DNA of 64,000 bases from Verminephrobacter eiseniae EF01-2 (lineage in GTDB: Bacteria; Pseudomonadota; Gammaproteobacteria; Burkholderiales; Burkholderiaceae_C): assembly GCF_000015565.1 (NCBI RefSeq), contig NC_008786.1, positions 682,001 to 746,000 of the forward strand. The letters run 5' to 3'. The notes under the pieces were generated by a model. That model was not told the DNA's origin and made no database searches. It worked only from the letters and a program-made list of their open reading frames with translations. How positions within the stretch are numbered: position 1 is the first letter of the stretch; each line of letters begins with the position of its first letter. Positions 1 to 8,633 of this stretch are shown one piece after another. Both the position numbers and the translations under genes were made by a program.

Positions 1-208
1 GCATGCTATCTCCGGTGGTAGTGACGAAAATGCTCGGTCGCGCAGTTTATCCACACCTGCCTGGCGTTCCTGCGGGTTCCTCCCTGATAAGGGAAATTAC
101 TTATGCTGGCGCGCCACAGTCGGGCACGGGTGCGCAACGGGATGGGCCTGGAGCGGGTGTCCTGGCAAGCGTCGCCGGGCCGGCCGGTGAAGCGATAAGA
201 TCAGCGCC

Positions 209-1477
209 ATGCGCTCTGCACCGACCGACATCGCCAGCCCTGCTGCGCTGCGCCAGGATGTCCGAACCATCGGCCTCATCGGCCTGGCCCATGGCAGCTC
301 GCATTTCTTTCACATGCTGCTGCCGCCGCTGTTCCCGTGGCTGATCCGCGAGTTTGGCCTGAGCTACTCCGAACTGGGTCTGCTGGTGTCGGTGTTCTTC
401 GTGGTCTCGGGGATCGGCCAGGCATTGGCCGGCTTCGTGGTCGACCGCGTGGGCGCCCGGCCCATGCTGTTTGGCGCGTTGTCGTGCCTGGCGGCGTCGG
501 CATTGGTGGCAGCCGCTGCGCAAGGCTATGCCAGTTTGTGGCTGGCGGCAGCGCTGGCCGGGCTGGGCAACGCCTCGTTCCATCCGGTGGACCTGACCAT
601 CCTGAACAAGCGCGTATCAGCCCCGCGCCTGGGTCATGGCTTTTCGGTGCATGGCATCAGCGGCTACCTGGGGTCGGCCATCGCGCCCGTGTTCATGGCC
701 GGGATTGCGCTGGCCACGGGTTCATGGCGCAGCGCCTGCCTGTGCGGCGCCTTGTGGGCGCTGATCGTGCTGGCCATCATGGTCTGCAACCGCGCTGCGC
801 TCGACGATCGCCTGGGCGCCTGGTCACAGCCGGCCCCGGACGCTGCCGGCAGCGCCCGGGCCGAGCATCCGATGGCGTTCCTCAAACTGCCATCGGTGTG
901 GCTGTGCTTCTCGTTCTTTTTCTGGAGCACCTGCGCCATGAGCGCCGTCCAGAGCTTTGTCAGCCCTGCGCTGCATGCCATGTATGGTCTGCCGTTCACT
1001 GTGACGGCCATGGTGGTGACGGGCTACATGCTGTGTGGCGCCGCAGGGACGCTGGCCGGGGGCTTTCTGGTCGGCCGCGTGCAGCGGCTGGAGTCGTGCA
1101 TCGCGGCCTGCCTGCTGGGCTCGGCCGCGTTGCTGGCGCTGGCGGGCCTGGGCTGGCTGCCGGGCCTGGCGGCGGTCGTGCTGGTCTCGATGGCCGGGCT
1201 GGGCACGGGCCTGGCAGGTCCATCGAGGGACATGCTGATCAGGCGCGCAGCGCCGCCGGGCGCCACGGGCCGCGTGTATGGCGCCGTGTATTCGGGGCTG
1301 GACTTGGGCTTTTGCGTGGCCGCACCGGTGTTTGGCGCCCTGCTCGATCGCGGCCTGAGCGCAGGCATCTTCCATGGCGCGGCCCTGGTGCTGGTGTTGG
1401 GTGTGGTGTCGGCGGCGCTGGTCGGCGCCGGTGTGACTACAGCCGGGCATGCCGCGCGGGCAGCGGTTCGTGGCTGA
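209..1477 (+). CDS. MFS transporter
   Basis: A 422-residue integral membrane protein of the major facilitator superfamily, probably a drug or small-metabolite efflux or uptake carrier in the inner membrane. About 12 hydrophobic segments are visible. After helix 2 there is a family-typical loop (VDRVGARP, near residues 79–86), and near residue 120 the stretch GLGNASFHPV resembles fosmidomycin-resistance-type (Fsr-like) carriers. The start codon follows a GC-rich leader with no strong ribosome site, so the exact start is uncertain. No neighbour indicates a substrate. The family is clear; the substrate is unknown. Confidence 0.85.
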   Translation: MRSAPTDIASPAALRQDVRTIGLIGLAHGSSHFFHMLLPPLFPWLIREFGLSYSELGLLVSVFFVVSGIGQALAGFVVDRVGARPMLFGALSCLAASALVAAAAQGYASLWLAAALAGLGNASFHPVDLTILNKRVSAPRLGHGFSVHGISGYLGSAIAPVFMAGIALATGSWRSACLCGALWALIVLAIMVCNRAALDDRLGAWSQPAPDAAGSARAEHPMAFLKLPSVWLCFSFFFWSTCAMSAVQSFVSPALHAMYGLPFTVTAMVVTGYMLCGAAGTLAGGFLVGRVQRLESCIAACLLGSAALLALAGLGWLPGLAAVVLVSMAGLGTGLAGPSRDMLIRRAAPPGATGRVYGAVYSGLDLGFCVAAPVFGALLDRGLSAGIFHGAALVLVLGVVSAALVGAGVTTAGHAARAAVRG

Positions 1478-1544
1478 GCACTGCCTGCTGCTCTGCTGAG
1501 CAGCGGCTTGCGCAACCCGGCAGCGCACTGTCCGGCACGGTTGC

Positions 1545-1592
1545 CTGCTGCGCTGCTGCGCTGCTGCGCTGCTGCGCTACTGCTCTGCTGCG
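1545..1592. repeat. 8-bp tandem repeat (CTGCTGCG)n
   Basis: Six 8-bp units lie head to tail. Units 1–4 and 6 are CTGCTGCG and unit 5 is degenerate. They sit in the 337-bp gap between the MFS gene and the DUF1993 gene. The rest of that gap is GC-rich and shows no convincing gene. The unit length is not a multiple of three, so this is not a coding repeat. Confidence 0.8.
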
Positions 1593-1814
1593 CCACGGCT
1601 TGCCGCAACTCTTTTTTCATGCAGGCGCGCAGCGCGTGCCCGCCGGTGGCGACAGCCGCCCGAGCGCTCGCCATCGGCGGCGGCGGCGCGCCGGCCCATG
1701 GCGGGGGCCGACTTGTGGTTCAATGGTCCGCGCCGGCGCTGTGAGCCTTGCCCTCCTTCCCATGCCTGCGCCGCATCCCCGACCTCCCCGACCGCTCTCA
1801 GGACATATACCCCC

Positions 1815-2327
1815 ATGACCCATTCCCTGTACAACGCCAGCATCCCCGTCTTTCGCCAAATGCTGGGCTCCGTCAAAGACATCCTGACCAAGACCGAGGC
1901 CCATGCCACGGCACGCAAGATCGAGCCGGAGGCGCTGCTGCAGGCGCGGCTGTTCCCCGACATGTTTCCGCTGGCCCGGCAGGTGCTGATTGCCTGCGAC
2001 TTCGCCAAGGGCGTGGCGGCCAGGCTGGCGGGGGTGGAGGTGCCAACGCTGCCCGATGCGCAACGCCCCGGCTTTGCCGAACTGCACGAGCGCATCGGCC
2101 AGGTGCTGGCCTTTGTCGAGGGCCTGCCGGCGGCGTCGTTTGCCGCCGCTGCCACGCGGCAGATCACGCTACAGCCGGGCACGCCGCGCGAAAAGCAGTT
2201 CGTGGGTGAGCATTACCTGCTGCACTACGGCCTGCCGCAATTTTTCTTCCATGTGAACGCGACCTACGCCATTGCGCGGCACAACGGTGTGGAACTGGGC
2301 AAGAGCGATTACATGGGCCGGTACTGA
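1815..2327 (+). CDS. DUF1993 family protein
   Basis: A 170-residue soluble protein matching the DUF1993 family, which has a four-helix DinB-like fold and no established biochemical role. The N-terminus (MTHSLYNASIPVFRQML) and the C-terminal segment FFFHVNATYAIARHNGV are characteristic, and the length is normal for the family. I chose the ATG at 1815 because the family begins at this motif; the upstream open frame is low-complexity. The gene stands alone. Confidence 0.85.
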   Translation: MTHSLYNASIPVFRQMLGSVKDILTKTEAHATARKIEPEALLQARLFPDMFPLARQVLIACDFAKGVAARLAGVEVPTLPDAQRPGFAELHERIGQVLAFVEGLPAASFAAAATRQITLQPGTPREKQFVGEHYLLHYGLPQFFFHVNATYAIARHNGVELGKSDYMGRY

Positions 2328-2372
2328 ACGGCGCAGCAGCGCTGTTTTCCACGCCTGCACAGCCGCGCTGCG

Positions 2373-3263
2373 CTACACCACCGAGCCATACCGCTGCATG
2401 CAGGCCGCCAGCGTCTGCGCGCCGCTGCGCTGCCACCAGTCGAGCGCAGAAAAGATCTCGACTTCGGCGTAGCCCGCAAAGCCCGCTGCCTCGACCCATT
2501 GGCGGATCTTGCGCAACTCGATCACGCCGTCGCCCATCATCGCGCGGTCGCTCAGCAGATCGCGGGTGGGCAGGCGCCAGTCGCACACATGGTAGGCCAG
2601 CAGGCGGGCCTGACCGGCGCGTGCGATCTGCGCCGCCAGCTTCGGGTCCCACCATACGTGGTACACATCCAGCGCCACGCCCAATGCGCCGGTCTGGCCG
2701 GGGTCGAGCGCGTCGCAGATGTCCAGCGCCTGCTCCAGGGTATTGATGCAGGCACGGTCGGCCGCCTGCATCGGGTGCAGCGGCTCCATGGCCAGCGGCA
2801 TGCCGACCTGGCGGGCATATTCGAGCGACGCCGCAATGCCGTCAAACACCTCGCTGCGCGCGCGGGCCAGGTCGGTGTAATGGGGCTTGCCGTGCCGCGC
2901 CTCGTCCAGCGCGCCGGGCAGGGAGCCGACCACCAGCACCAGACAGGCGGCGTTCAGTGCCTTGGCCTCGTCGATGGCCCGGCGGTTGTCGTCGAGCGCG
3001 GCGCGCAGTCCGGCCGCATCGGCCGCCGGGTAAAAGCCGCCCCGGCAGTAGCCCGACAGCGCCATGCCATGGCTGCGCAGTTGCCGGGCCGTGCGCTCCA
3101 GGCCGGCGGCGGCCACCTGGTCGCGCCAGGGGCTGATGGCGCGGATGCCGCGCTCGGCGCATTGCTCGATGATGCGCGCCAGCGGCACCTCGGCACCTTG
3201 CTGCTTGCGCACGGTGGCGGTGTTGATCGACAGCCAGCGATGGTCTTGGGAGAAGTCGCGCAT
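2373..3263 (-). CDS. sugar phosphate isomerase/epimerase (AP-endonuclease-2-like TIM barrel)
   Basis: A 296-residue TIM-barrel protein of the xylose-isomerase-like family. Such enzymes isomerise, epimerise or dehydrate sugars and polyols using a metal ion. Metal-ligand-type segments are visible: AMEPLHPMQA (Glu), GVALDVYHVWWDP (Asp and His), LAYHVCDWRLP (His) and EVEIFSALDWW (Glu). It is the last gene of a minus-strand operon, 20 bp after the Gfo/Idh/MocA dehydrogenase. This pairing is common in inositol and unusual-sugar catabolism. The ATG at 3263 begins MRDFSQDHRWLSIN; upstream frame is shadow of the neighbouring gene. The substrate cannot be told from sequence alone. Confidence 0.82.
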   Translation of the reverse strand: MRDFSQDHRWLSINTATVRKQQGAEVPLARIIEQCAERGIRAISPWRDQVAAAGLERTARQLRSHGMALSGYCRGGFYPAADAAGLRAALDDNRRAIDEAKALNAACLVLVVGSLPGALDEARHGKPHYTDLARARSEVFDGIAASLEYARQVGMPLAMEPLHPMQAADRACINTLEQALDICDALDPGQTGALGVALDVYHVWWDPKLAAQIARAGQARLLAYHVCDWRLPTRDLLSDRAMMGDGVIELRKIRQWVEAAGFAGYAEVEIFSALDWWQRSGAQTLAACMQRYGSVV

Positions 3264-3283
3264 GGTGTTGCGGGCGGTGCGGT

Positions 3284-4447
3284 TCAGAGCGGCAACGGCG
3301 CCAGGTCCACCCAGCGCCGCTGCTGGCAGCTTTGCAGTGCCGCCTCGACCAACTGCACGCCCTTGGCGCCTTCGGGCAGGGTCCACGGGTAGGGCGCGTC
3401 TTCGGCCACATGGCGGATGAAGTGCTCCCACTGGACCTTGAAGCCGTTGTCGTATGGTTGCGTGTCCGGTATTTCCTGCCATTGCGCGAAGAAGTTCATC
3501 GTCTGCTTCTGATCCGGGTTCCACACCGGGCGCGGCGTGGCCACGCGCGGCTGGGCCAGGCACGATGACAGGCCGGCCACCGCCGAGCCGTCGGTGCCGT
3601 CCACATGGAAGGTTGCCAGGTCATCGCGGCGCACCCGCGTGGCCCAACTCATGTTGATCTGGGCGATCACCGGCTCGCCATGGTGGCCGGCGAGTTGGCA
3701 GGTGGCGTAGGCGGCGTCGTCCGCCGTTGCCGGGTAGGGTCGGCCGGCTTCGTCCCAGCGCCGGGGAATATGCGTGGCACTGATGCACGACACCGATTGC
3801 ACTGCGCCAAACAGGTTGTCGAGCACATAGCGCCAGTGGCACATCATGTCCAGGATCATCCCGCCGCCGTCTTCGCTGCGGTAGTTCCAGCTCGGGCGCT
3901 GTATCGGCTGCAGGTCGCCCTCGAACACCCAGTAGCCAAACTCCAGGCGCAGGCTCAGCACGCGGCCGAAGAAGCCCGCGCGGCGCAGCATGTCGAGCTT
4001 GCGCAGGCCGGGCAGGAACAGCTTGTCCTGCACCGCCCCGTGCTTCAGGCCGGAGTCTTCGGCGAGGCGGGCGATCTCGACGGCCTGATTCAGGTTGGTG
4101 GCGATCGGCTTCTCGCAGTAGACATGTTTGCCGGCGCGGATGGCCTTGGCCAGCAGCGTGGGGCGCATCTGCGTGGTGCCGGCGTCGAAGAAGATGGCGT
4201 CGTGCTCGTTCTCCAGCGCCTGGTCCAGGTCGGTGCCCCAGCGCGCGATGTGGTGGGCCTTGGCGAGCGCTTCCAGCTTCTCGGCGTTGCGGCCGATGAG
4301 GATCGGGTCGGGCATCACCTTGTCGCCATTCGACAGCGTGACGCCGCCTTGCGCGCGGATCGCGCAGATCGAGCGGATCAGGTGCTGGTTCATGCCCATG
4401 CGGCCGGTGACGCCGTGCATGATGAGTCCGAGTCGTTGGGTGGCCAT
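3284..4447 (-). CDS. Gfo/Idh/MocA family oxidoreductase
   Basis: A 387-residue NAD(P)-dependent dehydrogenase of the glucose-fructose oxidoreductase / inositol dehydrogenase family. The N-terminal Rossmann segment LGLIMHGVTGRMGMNQHLI and the family motif CEKPIATNLNQAV (around residue 115) are present. The C-terminal half is the usual alpha/beta substrate domain. The motif MILDMMCHWRYVLDNLFG follows the family pattern in which a conserved His/Asp region lines the active site. AAGGAAG lies about 6 bases before the ATG. A run of 11-bp tandem repeats sits just upstream of that ribosome site. The substrate is probably a sugar or sugar acid shared with the operon enzymes. Confidence 0.87.
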   Translation of the reverse strand: MATQRLGLIMHGVTGRMGMNQHLIRSICAIRAQGGVTLSNGDKVMPDPILIGRNAEKLEALAKAHHIARWGTDLDQALENEHDAIFFDAGTTQMRPTLLAKAIRAGKHVYCEKPIATNLNQAVEIARLAEDSGLKHGAVQDKLFLPGLRKLDMLRRAGFFGRVLSLRLEFGYWVFEGDLQPIQRPSWNYRSEDGGGMILDMMCHWRYVLDNLFGAVQSVSCISATHIPRRWDEAGRPYPATADDAAYATCQLAGHHGEPVIAQINMSWATRVRRDDLATFHVDGTDGSAVAGLSSCLAQPRVATPRPVWNPDQKQTMNFFAQWQEIPDTQPYDNGFKVQWEHFIRHVAEDAPYPWTLPEGAKGVQLVEAALQSCQQRRWVDLAPLPL

Positions 4448-4460
4448 CGTTTTCTTCCTT

Positions 4461-4500
4461 GGGGTGCGAAAGGGGTGCGAAAGGGGTGCGAAAAGGGTGC
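4461..4500. repeat. 11-bp tandem repeat GGGGTGCGAAA x3.6
   Basis: Three perfect 11-bp units and a partial fourth fill the 54-bp gap between the enolase-superfamily gene and the Gfo/Idh/MocA gene. They lie immediately upstream of the ribosome-binding site of the latter. Copy number here could change the spacing between cistrons within the operon. Confidence 0.85.
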
Positions 4501-4501
4501 T

Positions 4502-5932
4502 TCAGTAGACGGAACGCATGGCGTCCCACGAGATGCCGGCGCCGGGAATGCCCGTGGCAAAGCCGGGCGCGGCGGCGAGCGGCGCCAGGGGGAGCTGTCC
4601 GCCGCGGATGGCGAGGCGCACGGCGCCGTCGCCGGGTTCGTAGAGGCCGGGGTGCAGCTTCAGCAGCGCTTGCTGCTCGGCCTCGGGCACGGCCGCGAGG
4701 CCGTTGACGTAGTGGTGTCCATTGCGCTCGACATGCGACAGGCCGAGCCAGCCGACGAGCGCGAGGTCTTGCTGCACGCCGATGCCGGCCTGCATGGTGA
4801 GGTCTTCGCCGGACAGGAAATAGCGCGGCTTGTCTTCTGCCGCATTCCAGTGCGCGCAGCGCGCCGCGTTGACGACCGACTTGTAGAAGCCCTTGCAGCT
4901 CTTGCTCGACACGCCGGTGTAGCCGAGCGCGCGGGCCTGCACGAAGGCGTCGAGCGTGGCGTCGGATTCGTCGATCAGCAGCGGGATGCGCTTGCCCGGC
5001 GCCGACACGCTGCGCTGCAGCGCGGCGTCGCGGCGGATCGGTTGTTCGACGAAAACGGTCTTCTGCGCGAGCTTCCACAGCACGGGCGTGGACAACATGC
5101 GGTCGAGAAAGACGGCGAAGTCATCGGCGTCGGCGTACTGCTCGTTGCCGTCGAGCGTCACGAGCTGCGCATGGCCATCGATCACGCGGGCGATGCGTTC
5201 GAGACGCGAGATGTCTTGCGCGGTGTTGCCGCAGAGCTTGGGCTTGAAATGCGTGAGACCGTAGCGTTTCACCGCCTCGGCGAGCGTGGTGGGCAGGCCG
5301 TCTGCCGGTGCGTCGGGCAGCGCGTCGCTGTCGTCGATGGCATCGGCCAGGCCGACGGTGTGGCGCGCGGCGATGCTCGCGCGCGGCGACTGGCTGGCCA
5401 GGAAGGCGGGCATGTCGAAGCCTGCGAGATCGTCGGCCAGTCCGCTGCCTGCGATGTCGATGCCGCAGAGGTTGGCGCGCATCGCTGTCGCGAAGCTCGT
5501 GCCGCTGCGCAGGCACAGCGCGTCCATCACGGCACGGTCGATCAGCGCGGGGCCGTAGCTGGCCACCAGCGCCTGCAAGCCCTTGGCCTTCGCACGGGCT
5601 TGCAGCGCGGCGTAGTTCGAGGCGAAGTGCGTCCACGCGGTCTGCGCGCCGTCTTCGGCGACATACGCAGCGCGCGCGGCGCGCAGTGCGCAGCGCAACT
5701 GCTCGAAGTTCTGTTCGTTGCTGAGGGCCGGGTTCTTGTCGAACCATTTGGGCACCATCATCTCGGCCGCGCAGCCCTCGGCCGTGCCGCCGTTTTCGAA
5801 GCGGATGCGCGCGCGCACGTACACCTGCGGGCAGGCGGTGACGGTGGCGGCGCCGAAGCGGAACGGCAGCCGCAGCGCCACGTCGCGCTCGGAAAAGCGG
5901 ATCTCTTCGATGTGAAAGCGGGGCGCGTCCAT
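4502..5932 (-). CDS. enolase-superfamily enzyme (mandelate racemase/muconate-lactonizing-like)
   Basis: A 476-residue protein whose C-terminal barrel keeps the order of catalytic elements of the enolase superfamily: a KxK-like segment HFKPKLCG, then Asp (TLDGNEQY), Glu (FVEQPI), Asp (LLIDESD) and a Lys-rich strand (GVSSKSCKG). These bind Mg2+ and abstract a proton next to a carboxylate, so a dehydratase or racemase acting on a sugar acid is likely. It is longer than typical mandelate-racemase members (about 380–400), mainly from N-terminal additions. It lies 9 bp downstream of the ABC ATPase gene, in the same operon. The substrate is unknown. Confidence 0.78.
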   Translation of the reverse strand: MDAPRFHIEEIRFSERDVALRLPFRFGAATVTACPQVYVRARIRFENGGTAEGCAAEMMVPKWFDKNPALSNEQNFEQLRCALRAARAAYVAEDGAQTAWTHFASNYAALQARAKAKGLQALVASYGPALIDRAVMDALCLRSGTSFATAMRANLCGIDIAGSGLADDLAGFDMPAFLASQSPRASIAARHTVGLADAIDDSDALPDAPADGLPTTLAEAVKRYGLTHFKPKLCGNTAQDISRLERIARVIDGHAQLVTLDGNEQYADADDFAVFLDRMLSTPVLWKLAQKTVFVEQPIRRDAALQRSVSAPGKRIPLLIDESDATLDAFVQARALGYTGVSSKSCKGFYKSVVNAARCAHWNAAEDKPRYFLSGEDLTMQAGIGVQQDLALVGWLGLSHVERNGHHYVNGLAAVPEAEQQALLKLHPGLYEPGDGAVRLAIRGGQLPLAPLAAAPGFATGIPGAGISWDAMRSVY

Positions 5933-5941
5933 GGCAGGCGT

Positions 5942-6721
5942 TCAGTGGTCCAGGATGCCCTGCGAGAAGAAATGCGCGCGCACCAGCTTCGTGTGCGCGC
6001 CGAATTCGGGCGCGGCCATCATGTCCAATGGGCGCGGGCGCGGCAGGTCGATGCCGTACACGGCGGCGATCGAGCCCGGGCGCTCGCTCATCACGATCAC
6101 GCGGTCCGACAGAAAGACCGCCTCGGGGATGCTGTGGGTGATCAGCATCACGGTCTTCTTCGAGGCCATCCAGATGCGCTGCAGCTCCAGGTTCATCTTC
6201 TCGCGCGTCATCGCATCGAGCGCGCCGAAGGGCTCGTCCATCAGCAGCACCGAGGGGTCGTGCAGCAGCGCGCGGCAGATCGAGGCGCGTTGCTGCATGC
6301 CGCCCGAGAGCTGCCAGGGGTATTTGCCCTCGAAGCCCTGGAGGCCGGCCATCTCCATCAGTTCGCGCGCCCGGGCCTGCGACGCGGCCTTGGGCAGGTG
6401 GCGCATCTCGGCCTGCAGCAGGATGTTGTCTTCCACGCTGCGCCAGGGCAGCAGCACCGCGCTCTGGAACACGATGCCCACGTCCTTCTGCGGCCCCTCG
6501 ATCGGCTTGCCGGCCAGCGTGAGCTCGCCGCTGCTGATCGGCAGCAGGCCCGCGACCATCTTGAGCAGCGTGCTCTTGCCGCAGCCCGAGGGGCCGACGA
6601 CGGAGACGAACTCGCCTTCCTGGATGGCGAAGTCCAGCGGCTTGAGCGATTCGACCGGGCCGTCCTTGCTCTGGTAGGTTTTAGCGACGCCGCGCGCTTC
6701 GATCAGGCGGACTTGGGACAT
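5942..6721 (-). CDS. ABC transporter ATP-binding protein, NitT/TauT family
   Basis: A 259-residue cytoplasmic ATPase that would power the permease encoded at 7832–8596. Motifs: Walker A GPSGCGKST (around residues 43–51), signature LSGGMQQR, Walker B VLLMDEPFGALD, and a switch His in VMLITHSIPEA. The family (SsuB/TauB/NrtD-like) imports sulfonates, nitrate, pyrimidine precursors and similar solutes. It is the third ABC gene in transcription order (permease, binding protein, ATPase). Confidence 0.92.
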   Translation of the reverse strand: MSQVRLIEARGVAKTYQSKDGPVESLKPLDFAIQEGEFVSVVGPSGCGKSTLLKMVAGLLPISSGELTLAGKPIEGPQKDVGIVFQSAVLLPWRSVEDNILLQAEMRHLPKAASQARARELMEMAGLQGFEGKYPWQLSGGMQQRASICRALLHDPSVLLMDEPFGALDAMTREKMNLELQRIWMASKKTVMLITHSIPEAVFLSDRVIVMSERPGSIAAVYGIDLPRPRPLDMMAAPEFGAHTKLVRAHFFSQGILDH

Positions 6722-6779
6722 GGGCTGCGTGAGAGGTGGCGAGAAGCGAGCGCAAGAGCGAGCGCGAGAGCGAAAGAAA

Positions 6780-7790
6780 TCAGTTCGGCAGGAAGTCGAG
6801 CGTCACGTAGTCTTCCGGCTTGCCGCGCGTGGACGCATCCATGCCGCCGTACTGCACCAGCAGGTCGAGCGAGTCGTTCACGTTCTTCATCGCCACGCGG
6901 AACGGCCGTTGGTTGGCTGTTTCCTGCGTGTGATAGAGCGCCACGCTCTGCTTCATGCCCACGATCAACGTGTCGCGCACGCCGGCCTTCGGGTGGGCCT
7001 TGAGCATCGCGTCCACGGCAGCCTCGGGGCTCTTCTCGGCGGCTTCGGCGGCCTTGGTGGAGGCGCGCATGAAGCGCTTGACCAGGTCGGGGTTCTCGGT
7101 CAGCAGGTTCTTGTGGGTGATGATCCCGGAGCTGATCTGGTTCACGCCCGAGTCGGCAAAGCGAATCGGCGTCACGGGCTTGCCGGTGGCGTCCTGCAGC
7201 TTGATGGCCTGGTCCATCACGTAGCCGAGCAAGAGGTCGGCCTGGCCGTTGGCCACCGCATTGAGCTTGGTCTGGCCGTCGCCCGAGACGACCTTCACCT
7301 GGTCGGGCCTGATGTCGTTCACCTTGAGGAAGAGCGGCCACATCTGCGACATCGAATCGCCGGGCGTCACGGCCACGGTCTTGCCGATGATGTCTTTGGG
7401 CGTCGCGATGTTCTTCTCGCTCAAGCCCATGACCGACATCGGGCTCACCTGGAACAGCACGCCGGTCGACTTGAGCGGCGCGCCCTTGGCGGCGGCCTTG
7501 ATCATCGTGGTGACGTCGATGTAGCCGAAGGTCGCCGACTTGGCGGCCACCGCCTGCGCGGTGACGGCAGAGCCGCGGCCTTCCTGGATGCCGAGGTCGA
7601 TGCCCTCTTCGGCATAGAAGCCCTTTTCCTTGCCGAGGAAGAAGGTCGCGTGCTCGCTGTAGAGGTACCAGTTGAGCATCAGCGTGACCTTGTCCTTGGG
7701 CTTTTCAGCCTGGGCCTGGGCGGGGGCGATGGCGAAGGTCGCAAGGGCCGTGGCGGCGACGGCGAGCATCGAGGCAAGCAGTTTCTTCAT
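6780..7790 (-). CDS. ABC transporter substrate-binding protein (NMT1/THI5-like)
   Basis: A 336-residue periplasmic binding protein. The first ~27 residues are a Sec signal peptide (MKKLLASMLAVAATALATFA, cleavage after AQA). The mature part begins with the NMT1/THI5-like signature LMLNWYLYSEHATFFLGKEK, followed by GFYAEEGIDLGIQEGRGS. This is the family of NitT/TauT and hydroxymethylpyrimidine (ThiY) binding proteins. The open frame extends far upstream, but the start is fixed by the signal peptide. The 58-bp gap after it, before the ATPase gene, is made of short GAGCGAGCGC-like repeats. Confidence 0.9.
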   Translation of the reverse strand: MKKLLASMLAVAATALATFAIAPAQAQAEKPKDKVTLMLNWYLYSEHATFFLGKEKGFYAEEGIDLGIQEGRGSAVTAQAVAAKSATFGYIDVTTMIKAAAKGAPLKSTGVLFQVSPMSVMGLSEKNIATPKDIIGKTVAVTPGDSMSQMWPLFLKVNDIRPDQVKVVSGDGQTKLNAVANGQADLLLGYVMDQAIKLQDATGKPVTPIRFADSGVNQISSGIITHKNLLTENPDLVKRFMRASTKAAEAAEKSPEAAVDAMLKAHPKAGVRDTLIVGMKQSVALYHTQETANQRPFRVAMKNVNDSLDLLVQYGGMDASTRGKPEDYVTLDFLPN

Positions 7791-7831
7791 GGCGGTTGTC
7801 TCCGGGAGTTTTCTGGGTATGACGAAGGAAT

Positions 7832-8596
7832 TCAGCGCTGCGATGCGTGCCACGGAATCATCGAGCGCTCGATCAGGTCGACCGCGACGAAAAGGATCAC
7901 GCCGATGCTCGACAGCACGACCAGCGCAGCGAACATCAACGGCAGGTCGAAGTTGCCGTTGGCCACCTGCAGCACATAGCCGATTCCGGAGTTGGCGCCG
8001 ACGAATTCGCCGACCACCGCGCCAACGACGGCCAGCGTGACCGATACCTTCAACCCGCTGAAGATCGCGGGCAGGGCCTGCGGCAGGCTGATCTTGAAGA
8101 AGGTCTGCAGGCGGCTCGCGCCCATCGAACGGGCCAGGTCGAGCATGTCGGGCTCGACCGACTTGAAGCCCATCACCGTGGACACCACCACCGGGAAGAA
8201 GCCCAGCAGGAAGGCGCTGATCACCTTGGGCAGGATGCCGAAGCCGAACCACACCACGAAGAGCGGCGCGATCGCCACCTTCGGGATGCTCTGCGAGAAC
8301 ACCAGCAGCGGGTACACATACGACTCGACCAGCCGCGAGTAGGCGATGAGCATCGCGATCGGAATGCCGATGACGATCGTGAGGCCAAAGCCGCCGAGCG
8401 TGGCGAGCGTGGTCTTCCAGCTCTCGCTGAGCAGGCGCGGCCATTCGGCGACGAACTGCTTGACCACTTCCCACGGCGGCGGGATCAGGTAGGCCGGGAT
8501 CTCGAAGAGCCGGATCACGAGGTCCCACAGCGCCAGCAGCAACAGGATCAGCAGGAACGGGCGCAGGGCCGGGCAGAGCAGGAGCTTGCGGAGCAT
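7832..8596 (-). CDS. ABC transporter permease, NitT/TauT family
   Basis: A 254-residue inner-membrane permease with about six hydrophobic segments. The EAA loop that contacts the ATPase reads DLARSMGASRLQTFFKISLP. It pairs with the ATPase at 5942–6721 and the binding protein at 6780–7790. It lies 41 bp upstream of the latter and 37 bp downstream of the Bug-protein gene, all on one strand, suggesting a single transcript. Confidence 0.92.
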   Translation of the reverse strand: MLRKLLLCPALRPFLLILLLLALWDLVIRLFEIPAYLIPPPWEVVKQFVAEWPRLLSESWKTTLATLGGFGLTIVIGIPIAMLIAYSRLVESYVYPLLVFSQSIPKVAIAPLFVVWFGFGILPKVISAFLLGFFPVVVSTVMGFKSVEPDMLDLARSMGASRLQTFFKISLPQALPAIFSGLKVSVTLAVVGAVVGEFVGANSGIGYVLQVANGNFDLPLMFAALVVLSSIGVILFVAVDLIERSMIPWHASQR

Positions 8597-8633
8597 GGAG
8601 GCGACGCCGATCTTTCTCGCCGGGCTTTGTCGA

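Noticed and set aside
3605..7003. A 1132-codon plus-strand open frame
   Set aside because: It is antisense to four clear minus-strand genes (dehydrogenase, enolase-like, ABC ATPase, binding protein) and shows no domains.
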